Assembly (NCBI GenBank): GCA_002343335.1
Contig: DDSI01000259.1
Coordinates: forward strand, 2,209-18,093
Length of the DNA stretch: 15,885 nt
Source of the DNA: Bacteriovoracaceae bacterium UBA2394
GTDB lineage: Bacteria > Bdellovibrionota > UBA2394
Reading direction: 5' to 3'
The position numbers were made by a program, and so were the translations under genes. The notes below the pieces were generated by a model that worked only from the letters and a program-made list of their open reading frames with translations, was not told the DNA's origin and made no database searches. Of the stretch, positions 1 to 7,522 are shown in pieces. Positions within the stretch are counted from its first letter, which is position 1, and every line of letters starts with the position of its first letter.

Positions 1-5
1 CTCGG

Positions 6-27
6 CGTCTCCGCTTTCACGGAGACG
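6..27. repeat. Perfect 8-bp inverted repeat (hairpin) downstream of the degenerate subtilase
   Basis: The arms CGTCTCCG (6-13) and CGGAGACG (20-27) are perfectly complementary around a 6-base loop. The repeat lies just past the second stop codon of the minus-strand subtilase reading frame, where a terminator would be expected. However, the seven-A tract (28-34) sits on the wrong side: read on the minus strand it is a T run before the hairpin, not after it, and only five bases remain to the window edge. It may be an atypical terminator or part of a structure beyond the window. Confidence 0.45.
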
Positions 28-45
28 AAAAAAATGAACTAAGAA

Positions 46-1134
46 TTAGAAATCTTTGAGCGACAGCGCGCCTCCTGCAAGCACGTTAAGCGGCGGCTGA
101 TCTTTGTTGGCTTAAATATGACTCATCAATTCCAACTTCACCTTCGCTGCGCTCCCCTTTTGCGGAAGCGACATCACAAGCGCAGCAGCTCCCGTCACAT
201 AAGCAGCCGCAATCGAGGTCGTCTCAAACGGCGTCTTCATCACCCGATTGCCAGGCAAATATCCGACCGCATCCGCCACCGGAGCAGCAAGCGTCGCAAG
301 ATTGCGACCGGAGTTTGAGGTGAGCAAAATTTTTCCTTGAGCATCCAAACCCGCAACGATGATCACATGAGCCATCGTCGTTAACGACCGCACGAACCCA
401 GCCACCTTCAAGTTTCCGGAATTTCCAGCGGGCACCACGACGAGAACGTTTTTCTTTCCTGCTTCAATAATCGCATCCACCACTAAATCGGAGAGTTCGC
501 CGAAGCCACCTTCGGGATAGTTGAAGTAAATCACTCGCGCGCCATTCGTCACTGCATACTCAATCGACGCCGCTGCATCGATCGGGCCAGTCATCGAGTC
601 GATATCCCCATCCGGACTGATATATCTCACGATCATCAACTCCGCGTTAGGCGCTACACCGACTACGCCAGCAGCTTGATAATTCTTCGCCGTCGATGCG
701 ATCAAGCTCGCCGTGAATGTATCATGACCATGCCAATCGTAAGGCAATCCATCGCCGCTATAAAAATCATAGCCAATGATGTCGTCCTTCATTCCATTGC
801 CATCATCATCCGCTGAATTCGCGCGAGTCTTTTCATCTGCTTCGCCGACATTCAACCAGAGCGCATCTCGCAGATCCGGAATCGTGTAATCCACGCCGGT
901 TCCAATCACCGCAATGCGAACTCGATTTCCATCCGGAAGTTTTCCCGTGGTCTTTGGCCACAGGCTTGGGGCACCCACAATCTGGATCGGATTATCCGCG
1001 CCGATCGTGAGAGCATCCACCTTCGCATCCTTACGCAGATAGCCATAATCGAATGGAGGATCTTTTTGCGCCGGTTTGCAGGCGCTCAAAATTCCTAAAG
1101 TTACCAATGTTAATGCGAGTTGAATTCGTTTCAT
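46..1134 (-). pseudogene. Degenerate S8 subtilase lipoprotein with in-frame stop and missing catalytic Asp
   Basis: This is a subtilisin-family (S8) serine protease paralogue, translated to 340 residues down to the TAA at 112-114. A lipoprotein signal peptide ends in a lipobox with L16-S17-A18 and the lipidated C19. There is no propeptide of the kind seen in the upstream paralogue. The catalytic His (H137, in GHDT), oxyanion Asn (N238, in PAGNSG) and Ser (S307, in TTSIAAAYV) can be aligned, but the catalytic Asp is Gly78 (VIGTGVD instead of VIDTGVD; codon GGA at 901-903), and the glycines around His and Ser are also changed. After the TAA the same frame continues for 21 codons to a second TAA (46-48). 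These read like the usual subtilase C-terminus, with GGALSLKDF matching SGRINVKRAL of the neighbour. The start overlaps the upstream stop (TAATG), and AAGG lies about 10 bases before it, so it is translationally coupled. I infer a decaying or non-proteolytic paralogue; a shortened but folded binding protein remains possible. Confidence 0.75.
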
Positions 1135-3020
1135 TATTGCACCACCTTCAAGTAGGTCGTCTCGTAAGTTCCCAATCGTCCACCGTCTTCAGACTGTTTG
1201 TAGAGTCGAAGATGAATCGTGTCGCCAGCAACGGGTGCAGAGCAAAGCTCTCGCTCCGTGCCTTTGAAGTTTGTGTTCTTCAAACGTTTTCCATTTACAA
1301 GATCGCGTACGCGGTAATCGTCACCTAGGACTTCCAAATAATCCGACGTACTTGGCAAATCGATTCGCGAGAAACACACGGCTACCTGTTTGGCGCCTTC
1401 ATGTTTGAGCGTTGAAATTAAATCAAAAACATCCTTATCGCTCGACGGTGAACGCTGAGTGACGGGTACTTCGACTTCCACAGGCATCACCGAAACGTTC
1501 AAATCGTTTTCAAGCGCCCGCTTCACATTGATTCTTCCAGACGTCAAAACTGAACCATGAAGTTGGGGAAGCACGTCCACCGTATTCATGATGCGCTCCT
1601 TCACTTCTTTGCCGGACATCTGAGGATTCGCCGCCCATAACACCGCGGCCAAACCCGTCACATGCGGCGTTGCCATGGACGTTCCACTCCAAGCAGCATA
1701 GCCGTTCGGATAGAGGGCCTTGGGCACCGTCGAAAGAATAAGAGATCCCGGTGCAGCCACCTGCACCTGATCGTAGCCGTAAGACGAAAAGGAAGAGAGC
1801 TGATCCAAATTAGTGGTTGAAGCCACAGAGATCATCTGAGTGAGCTTCGATGAATAGTTGGAGGGATAGTGAGCATCGAATCGATTACTGGTGGCATCAT
1901 TTCCTGCCGCAGCGATCGAAAGAATCCCGGCTTGTTCGGCTTCCAAGAAAGAGGCCAACAAGAAATCATCCTCGTCTCCTTCTAATGATTCGCGTCCCGC
2001 AGAACCCCAAGAATTTGACAAAATGAATTTCTTTTTAGGAAATCGCTTCTGCATGTCGATGGCATAAGAGATTGCCAATTGCGCATCGAAATCCGAGCCC
2101 GAACCTTCGGCGCTTAAAAATTTAAGGCCCATGATTGAAACCTTCGCGGCAATTCCCGAGATTCCTTTGAAGTTATTTCGAAGTGCGCCGATCGTTCCAG
2201 AGACGTGCGTTCCGTGGCCGTGGTCGTCCATGGGATCACCATTTCGCTCGACGAAATTGTAACCGTAGACGTCGTCGACATAGTCCAAACCGTTGAACAC
2301 ATCGCCGTTGTTGTCGTTATTGATTTTATCGCCAGGAATCTCTTCGGGATTGATCCAGATATTGCTCCCAGAAATGGGTCGAACCACATCACCGACTTTT
2401 TCCGTAATTGCCAAATCTTCATGCGTGTAATCTACGCCCGTATCGATCACCCCCACGACGACATCATAAGAACCTTCGGTGTTGGCGCCGCCCATGCCAA
2501 TGTCTGCCCCTTTGACACCCGCAAGGGAACGGGGCGCTTCTTGGCCTTGGTTGTTCAACGACCATTGCTGATCAATGTAGGCATCATTGGTGCGATACAC
2601 CTCGCCAATGATCTCTCGGCCTGGCGCGGGATTTTCCGTGGACTCCACACGAATCTCTCGATTTTTTGCTGTCATCACCACCCGATTGTCAGCCTTCAAT
2701 GCCTTGACGACGTCCTTGACCGATTTATCGGAATTCACTTCCAGCAAGTAAATCGATCGGCCAGGAACTTTATCAAGAACACTCACGTCGATGTTCTTCT
2801 TCACCTTAAGATCGTCGATGACGCCGGGAAGCGCGTAGTCGCTCACCACTCGCACTTGAACCTGTTTTAAGTAATATCCATCCGTTTCATGCACGAGCGC
2901 TTCCGTTTTGCGCTTCACAATTTCTTTGTCCGATAAAAGTCGAGTCGATCCCGATGGCGAGCAAGCTGCCGCCGTCAGCGCTAAAAGACCCAATCCTAAA
3001 GTCACTTTATAATTCTTCAT
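1134..3020 (-). CDS. Subtilisin-like (S8) serine protease, lipoprotein with propeptide
   Basis: A 628-residue secreted endopeptidase. The signal peptide ends in a lipobox (LTAAAC, lipidated Cys20), so the protein is probably anchored in the outer or inner membrane facing the periplasm or the outside. Residues of about 45-130 look like an intramolecular chaperone/inhibitor propeptide of fervidolysin type. The catalytic domain (about 145-505) has an intact triad: Asp193 in GVIDTGVD, His269 in HGHGTHVSG and Ser448 in GTSMATPHV, with oxyanion Asn374 in AAAGND. A C-terminal domain of about 120 residues with two cysteines (C549 and C593) follows and is of no family I recognise. The ATG is preceded by a GGAGAGGG purine tract about 7 bases upstream. 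It lies 26 bp after the SRPBCC-like gene and overlaps the degenerate paralogue by one base, which suggests an operon and a tandem duplication. Substrate unknown. Confidence 0.93.
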   Translation of the reverse strand: MKNYKVTLGLGLLALTAAACSPSGSTRLLSDKEIVKRKTEALVHETDGYYLKQVQVRVVSDYALPGVIDDLKVKKNIDVSVLDKVPGRSIYLLEVNSDKSVKDVVKALKADNRVVMTAKNREIRVESTENPAPGREIIGEVYRTNDAYIDQQWSLNNQGQEAPRSLAGVKGADIGMGGANTEGSYDVVVGVIDTGVDYTHEDLAITEKVGDVVRPISGSNIWINPEEIPGDKINNDNNGDVFNGLDYVDDVYGYNFVERNGDPMDDHGHGTHVSGTIGALRNNFKGISGIAAKVSIMGLKFLSAEGSGSDFDAQLAISYAIDMQKRFPKKKFILSNSWGSAGRESLEGDEDDFLLASFLEAEQAGILSIAAAGNDATSNRFDAHYPSNYSSKLTQMISVASTTNLDQLSSFSSYGYDQVQVAAPGSLILSTVPKALYPNGYAAWSGTSMATPHVTGLAAVLWAANPQMSGKEVKERIMNTVDVLPQLHGSVLTSGRINVKRALENDLNVSVMPVEVEVPVTQRSPSSDKDVFDLISTLKHEGAKQVAVCFSRIDLPSTSDYLEVLGDDYRVRDLVNGKRLKNTNFKGTERELCSAPVAGDTIHLRLYKQSEDGGRLGTYETTYLKVVQ

Positions 3021-3046
3021 TTGATATCCCTCTCCGTCCTAGGCGC

Positions 3047-3880
3047 TTAAAGCTTGCTTAACTGCTTTGCAAAATTGGTGAAAACATTTTGGCCAAACCG
3101 CTGTAACAAACTTAACTTTCGCTCTCCGAAACCTTTGACATCGCCAAGTTCCGTGCGAGGTGTCTGACTGGCTACGCCAATCTTGGCCACCAAGTATGCA
3201 GACGACTGCATGTCCCATGGGGTGTCGGCCTTAAAAAGGCTATAGGTTCCCACTCCCAAATGAAGAGAAAAACGATTTGCAGGAAGTTGCATCACTTCAT
3301 TTAAAGGGCCTTCCAATATGAGAGAACGCGCATTGATTGAAGTATCAATTTCTCGACCCATGCCATTCGTCTTTTTGGCCTTGTCAGTTTCAATCGCGAG
3401 ATCCTTTACCAAATCCGCGTGGCCTCCATCTTCCAAGGAAGCCTCGGTTCCGATTTCGCGAAGTCGCAAACCATCAGAGCTCTTTAAAAGAGTCTTTGCC
3501 GCGGTGAAAAAATCTCCGCCGCTCTCTTTCACTTCGAACAACAGCCCTGCCCCGTCTCCTAGGCCAGAGACTTTGATGTAGAGGAGTTTCTTTCCGTCTA
3601 GGGTTTTAAACGTCTTTGCGTAAACGATGTTTTCAAAAAGCTCAGGAAGTTTGCTCAAATCGTCGAGCACTGCGACCGCCTTTGCGATATCGACTTTGAG
3701 TAACTTTTGAAAAGTCACAGAAGAGCCCGCTTTCGAGCTAATCGTTTCACCCTTTTCCAGCCTTTTATAGCTAGGGTTATCCCTTTCCGCTGCAGACGCG
3801 GATGGCACTGAATGCATTCCTAATAAAGCGATGGTTGCCGCACTGATTAGCAGGCGCGAAGACGCGATGACACTTTTCAT
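3047..3880 (-). CDS. Periplasmic SRPBCC/START-like protein
   Basis: A 277-residue protein from the ATG at 3880. The frame stays open to a TTG at 3895, but GGAGGGG sits about 6 bases before the ATG, so the ATG is preferred. A Sec signal peptide (hydrophobic from about residue 5 to 22) is cleaved near ASA30-AERD. The segment AVLDDLSKLPELFENIV (about 69-85) followed by strands with YIKVSG resembles the 'cavity' helix-strand pattern of SRPBCC/START lipid-binding domains, and a C-terminal helix follows a long beta-rich middle. The family call is from pattern only and is moderate. A START-like fold would suggest binding of a lipid or other hydrophobic ligand in the periplasm. It is the first gene of the probable operon with the two subtilases (26 bp gap), so it might be their substrate partner or chaperone. 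No catalytic residues can be claimed. Confidence 0.7.
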   Translation of the reverse strand: MKSVIASSRLLISAATIALLGMHSVPSASAAERDNPSYKRLEKGETISSKAGSSVTFQKLLKVDIAKAVAVLDDLSKLPELFENIVYAKTFKTLDGKKLLYIKVSGLGDGAGLLFEVKESGGDFFTAAKTLLKSSDGLRLREIGTEASLEDGGHADLVKDLAIETDKAKKTNGMGREIDTSINARSLILEGPLNEVMQLPANRFSLHLGVGTYSLFKADTPWDMQSSAYLVAKIGVASQTPRTELGDVKGFGERKLSLLQRFGQNVFTNFAKQLSKL

Positions 3881-3987
3881 TGATTTCCCCTCCAAAAAAC
3901 TCCCCCGTAACTTCTCGACTATTGCTTACGTCTGATGCAAAGCGCAATGGTTTTTTATTCGCTGCGTCAATTTTTTTATACGGGTTT

Positions 3988-4308
3988 TTAATGTTGGGAG
4001 GAAAATTGAAGGCCCACGATCCCAATGATGATGAGCAAAATGGAACCCATTTTGATCAGGGACCACGACTCTTTAAAATAGAGGACGCCGATCATAGCAA
4101 TGATCGCCGTGCCCACTCCCGACCAAATGGCATAGGCCACACTGACCGGAAGCTTTTTTAAAGAAAGCGCCAAACACACGAAGCAAATGCTGTAACCGAT
4201 AAAGACCAAAATGGAAGGCACGAGCTTTGAAAGCCCGTGACTGATTTTCATACAAGTCGTCGCAAACACTTCAAAGACAATTGCGCCGGCCAGAAGCAAC
4301 CATTCCAT
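3988..4308 (-). CDS. Small multidrug resistance (SMR) family efflux transporter
   Basis: A 106-residue inner-membrane protein with four transmembrane helices, the full length of the family. It carries the essential membrane-embedded acidic residue (Glu13, equivalent to EmrE Glu14) and the YAIWSGVG motif (Tyr59, Trp62) that lines the substrate pocket, and its C-terminus (KESWSLIKMGSILLIIIGIVG) is typical of the Qac/EmrE branch. Members work as dual-topology homodimers that exchange protons for lipophilic cations such as quaternary ammonium compounds. There is only one SMR gene here, so a homodimer is likely. Its ATG lies 6 bp beyond the aconitase stop with no clear ribosome binding site, which points to translational coupling to aconitase. 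Gdx/SugE (guanidinium) specificity cannot be fully excluded by eye. Confidence 0.92.
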   Translation of the reverse strand: MEWLLLAGAIVFEVFATTCMKISHGLSKLVPSILVFIGYSICFVCLALSLKKLPVSVAYAIWSGVGTAIIAMIGVLYFKESWSLIKMGSILLIIIGIVGLQFSSQH

Positions 4309-4314
4309 GAGGGC

Positions 4315-6588
4315 TTACTTAGCCGAAGCGCGTGCGGCATTCAACGCGGATCCCGCTTTGAACCAATTGATTTGATCGGCCGTGAATGTGTGCTTGAGGT
4401 CGATGGAAATTTTCTTTCCATCAGGTTTCACGATGTCCGCCTTCACAATCGATTTCGGCGCCAAGGCCGCAAGTCCCGTAATGGAAATGCGATCCTCTTC
4501 ACCGATTTGATCGTAATCCGTAGGCTTCACAAACATGAGCGGCAGCAGTCCCTGCTTCTTCAAATTTGTTTCATGAATCCGCGCAAAGCTTCGGGCAATC
4601 ACTGCCACGCCGTTTAAGTAGCGAGGCTCCATCGCCGCATGTTCACGCGAACTTCCTTCACCGTAATTTTCATCCCCAATCACCACCCAGCGATTGCCAC
4701 GAGCCTTGTAATCGCGCGCCACCTTGGAGAATGTCATGGTGCGATCGCGGGTAGATATATTAAGACCCTTTCCGGCTTCTTTCGTGAAAGCGTTGATGGC
4801 ACCTAAAAACATGTTGTCGGAGATTTTATCGAGATGACCGCGATATTTAAGCCACGGTCCGGCTGGAGAAATATGATCGGTCGTGCATTTTCCAGAAGCC
4901 TTCAACAAAATCGGCAGGTCCAAATAGTCTTTTCCGTCCCATGCCGCGAAAGGTGGCAGGAACGAGAGGCGCTCAGACGTTGGTGAAATATTCACCTGCA
5001 AATCTTTTCCATCAGCCGCAGGAGCCACATAGCCTTTCCACGAAATCGCAAATCCCTTCGGGGGCACATCGGGTGCCGCCGCCGGAGCCTTCAACTTCAA
5101 TTTTTTTCCGCCCGATTCCAATTCATCATGAAGAGGATCAAAGGAAAGCTTCCCCGACAATCCCACCGCCATCACAATTTCCGGACTGGAAATGAAGGCC
5201 ATCGTCTCTGCATTTCCATCATTTCGCTGAGGGAAATTGCGGTTGTAAGACGTGAGTATGGAATTCTTCGTGCCAGGCTTAATGTCATCGCGCTTCCACT
5301 GGCCGATACAGGGACCGCAGGCATTGGCCAAAACGGTCGCACCCACTTTTTCAAAAACCTCCATGAGCCCGTCGCGCTTGATGGTTTCAAACACTTGCTC
5401 GGATCCCGGCGTCACCAACAGCGGAATCGGCACCTTGATTCCCGCAGCCAGCGCCTGTCTCGCAACTGCAGCCGTGCGCTCAATGTCTTCATAAGAAGAG
5501 TTTGTGCAACTTCCGATGAGCGCCGCCGTCAAATTGTCAGGATAAGGTTTGCTCTTCACATCCTCTTTCAACTTCGAAATCGGTCTCGATAGATCCGGCG
5601 TATGCGGGCCGACGACATGCGGCTCAAGTGCGTTCAAATCAATTTCCAGAACGCGGTCGTAATATTTGGAAGGATCCGCATCCACTTCCGGGTCGTTTTT
5701 AAGGAGATGCGCATATTGTTTCGCCAAAGACGCAATCTCCGATCGCTCCGTGGCTTTCAAGTAGCGCTCCATAGTCTCATCGTAAGGAAATGTAGATGTG
5801 GTTGCGCCATGCTCAGCACCCATATTGCAAATCGTGCCCTTGCCCGTGCAGGAGATACTGGCCGTGCCTTCACCGAAATACTCGACGATTGCATTCGTGC
5901 CCCCCTTCACCGTGAGCAATTCGCAAACTTTCAAAATGACGTCTTTAGGAGCAGACCAGCCATTTAATTTTCCGGTGAGCTTCACACCAATCAGTTTGGG
6001 ATGAAGCACTTCCCAGGCAAGTCCGGCCATCGTCTCAGCCGCATCCGCACCGCCAACCCCAATCGATAAACTTCCGAGCCCGCCGCCATTCGGTGTATGA
6101 GAATCCGTTCCAATAATGAGCGATCCCGGAAAAGCATATTTCTCGAGCATCACTTGATGGATGATTCCTGCGCCGGGACCCCAAAAGCCAATGCCATATT
6201 TCTTCGATGCGGATTCCAAGAAGTCATACACTTCTTTGTTCGTTGCTACAGCGGTGGCCATATCCGCCTTGGCGCCTTGATAAGCTTGGATCAAATGGTC
6301 GCAGTGCACGGTCGAAGGCACTTGCACCCGCGGGATCCCCGCTTGCATAAATTGCAAAATCGCCATTTGCGCCGTCGCATCTTGCATCGTCACGCGATCA
6401 GGCTGCAAACGCAGAGTCGCCTCCCCTCGCGCGAGCTTTTGATTCTCGGGATCGGTCAAATGTCCAAGTAGAATCTTTTCGGAAAGAGTAAGGGGACGAT
6501 TCAAACGCTTTCGAATCGTGACCAGATTCTTTTCCATTTTTACGAATGCATTTTTGACTAATTCTGGGGTGGTTTCGGGAGATGCCAT
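4315..6588 (-). CDS. acn: Aconitate hydratase, mitochondrial type
   Basis: A 757-residue [4Fe-4S] enzyme that interconverts citrate and isocitrate through cis-aconitate in the TCA or glyoxylate cycle, in the cytoplasm. The three cluster ligands are visible: Cys361 in GSCTNSS, and Cys424 and Cys427 in ANACGPC. Other family signatures are IIGTDSHTPNGGGLG (about 158-172), GIGVGGADAAE-like spacing (GVGGADAAE 177-185) and the swivel-domain SSREHAAMEPR loop that binds substrate. The length and cysteine spacing match mitochondrial aconitase (about 780 with presequence) rather than bacterial AcnA (about 890) or AcnB (about 860). The ATG at 6588 has only a weak purine tract (GAAGA). It is divergent from the LOG-family gene across 80 bp and is followed 6 bp later by the SMR transporter, an unusual partner. 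Confidence 0.97.
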   Translation of the reverse strand: MASPETTPELVKNAFVKMEKNLVTIRKRLNRPLTLSEKILLGHLTDPENQKLARGEATLRLQPDRVTMQDATAQMAILQFMQAGIPRVQVPSTVHCDHLIQAYQGAKADMATAVATNKEVYDFLESASKKYGIGFWGPGAGIIHQVMLEKYAFPGSLIIGTDSHTPNGGGLGSLSIGVGGADAAETMAGLAWEVLHPKLIGVKLTGKLNGWSAPKDVILKVCELLTVKGGTNAIVEYFGEGTASISCTGKGTICNMGAEHGATTSTFPYDETMERYLKATERSEIASLAKQYAHLLKNDPEVDADPSKYYDRVLEIDLNALEPHVVGPHTPDLSRPISKLKEDVKSKPYPDNLTAALIGSCTNSSYEDIERTAAVARQALAAGIKVPIPLLVTPGSEQVFETIKRDGLMEVFEKVGATVLANACGPCIGQWKRDDIKPGTKNSILTSYNRNFPQRNDGNAETMAFISSPEIVMAVGLSGKLSFDPLHDELESGGKKLKLKAPAAAPDVPPKGFAISWKGYVAPAADGKDLQVNISPTSERLSFLPPFAAWDGKDYLDLPILLKASGKCTTDHISPAGPWLKYRGHLDKISDNMFLGAINAFTKEAGKGLNISTRDRTMTFSKVARDYKARGNRWVVIGDENYGEGSSREHAAMEPRYLNGVAVIARSFARIHETNLKKQGLLPLMFVKPTDYDQIGEEDRISITGLAALAPKSIVKADIVKPDGKKISIDLKHTFTADQINWFKAGSALNAARASAK

Positions 6589-6668
6589 GTCTTCAATTTA
6601 CTGAGAAAAATTGGTAGAGAAAAGTCTTCTTCCTCAAATGGAAAGCTCGGAGATAGAATCTGAGCCTT

Positions 6669-7409
6669 ATGACTGTCGATCTGAGCGGCTACCAAAGTCC
6701 TTATGAACGAACGACCCGTGACACATGGCTTCTTTTTAAGCTCATGTCAGAATTTGTGGATGGCTTCGAGCTTTTGAAGGAAATCGATCCTGCCGTATCC
6801 ATTTTTGGGAGTGCTCGCCTGCAAAAGACATCTCCTTACTGGAAAATGACGGAAAAAGTTTGCCGAGCGATCACAGCTGGAGGCCTCAGTTTAATTTCGG
6901 GCGGCGGTCCTGGCCTTATGGAAGCAGCGAACAAAGGCGCAAGGCAGGGTATCAACGATTATCGAAAAGCAAATCCGAAGAAAAAGCTGACGCCGGTTTC
7001 TGTGGGATTGAATATTCAACTTCCGTTTGAAGCGGGTGCGAATCGCTTTGTCGATTTACAAGTAAACTTTCGCTACTTCTTCGTGAGAAAAGTCATGTTT
7101 GCAAAATACGCCTGCGCGTTTGTTATTCTTCCGGGCGGATTTGGAACTATGGACGAACTCTTCGAAGCGTTGACGCTCGTGCAAACTCAAAAGATGCGTC
7201 CTTTTCCTATCATCTTAATGGGAAAGGATTATTACGCAGGGCTTTTGGAGTGGATGAGCACGACACTCGTCAAACAAAAGACGGTGAAAAAAGCGGATCT
7301 CGATATGATTCACGTCACCGATGATCCGAATGAAGTAGTGAGAATCATCCAAACTTGGCGGCGGGATAACCATGGGACAGGCTTAGGCGTCTCGAAGCGC
7401 CGGAAGTAA
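6669..7409 (+). CDS. LOG-family (TIGR00730) protein, probable nucleoside 5'-monophosphate phosphoribohydrolase
   Basis: A 246-residue cytoplasmic protein of the family once labelled 'possible lysine decarboxylase' and now known to contain LOG-type enzymes that cleave the N-glycosidic bond of (cytokinin) nucleotides, releasing base and ribose 5-phosphate. The Rossmann-like glycine motif SGGGPGLMEAAN (77-88) and the signature PGGFGTMDE (155-163, with catalytic-site Glu163) are intact, as is the Arg140-Lys141 pair (FFVRKVMF) before it. The N-terminal extension of about 40 residues is common in longer members. A possible GGAG lies 16 bases upstream, which is rather far, so the start is supported mainly by reading frame. 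It is transcribed away from aconitase. Whether the true substrate is AMP, another nucleotide or a cytokinin precursor is not visible. Confidence 0.9.
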   Translation: MTVDLSGYQSPYERTTRDTWLLFKLMSEFVDGFELLKEIDPAVSIFGSARLQKTSPYWKMTEKVCRAITAGGLSLISGGGPGLMEAANKGARQGINDYRKANPKKKLTPVSVGLNIQLPFEAGANRFVDLQVNFRYFFVRKVMFAKYACAFVILPGGFGTMDELFEALTLVQTQKMRPFPIILMGKDYYAGLLEWMSTTLVKQKTVKKADLDMIHVTDDPNEVVRIIQTWRRDNHGTGLGVSKRRK

Positions 7410-7445
7410 TTGGATCGCTTATAAAATAGAATAATTTCAATGAGT

Positions 7446-7476
7446 TGCTAAAGGCGAAGTTCGGCAAGCTTTGGCA
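7446..7476. repeat. Imperfect inverted repeat in the 7410-7522 intergenic region
   Basis: TGCTAAAG (7446-7453) can pair with CTTTGGCA (7469-7476) over 8 bases with one G-U wobble, leaving a 15-base loop. It sits 37 bp after the LOG-family stop. No T run follows on the plus strand, so it is not a standard terminator; it might stabilise the upstream message or be chance. The remaining sequence of this gap is AT-rich just after the stop (7416-7440) and may hold the promoter of the following pair. Confidence 0.25.
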
Positions 7477-7522
7477 CATCCATTGCACACTATTTGTAGT
7501 GATGCGGCAGGGCATTCGACGT

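Noticed and set aside
6..34. Rho-independent terminator at the left edge
   Set aside because: The hairpin is good, but no T run follows it on either strand; the homopolymer is on the wrong side. Kept only as an inverted repeat.
2205..2870. Plus-strand 221-codon open frame opposite the intact subtilase
   Set aside because: It lies wholly within a gene with an intact catalytic triad, has no ribosome binding site and no recognisable motif; it is an antisense shadow.
6651..6668. -10-like TAGAAT before the LOG-family gene
   Set aside because: No acceptable -35 lies 16-18 bases upstream and the start would leave almost no leader; too weak to annotate.
7445..7522. Longer starts (TTG 7445, ATG 7502) for the IucA/IucC-like gene
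   Set aside because: Neither has a ribosome binding site, and both would place 7-26 atypical residues before a normal signal peptide; GTG 7523 has AGGG at 8 bases.
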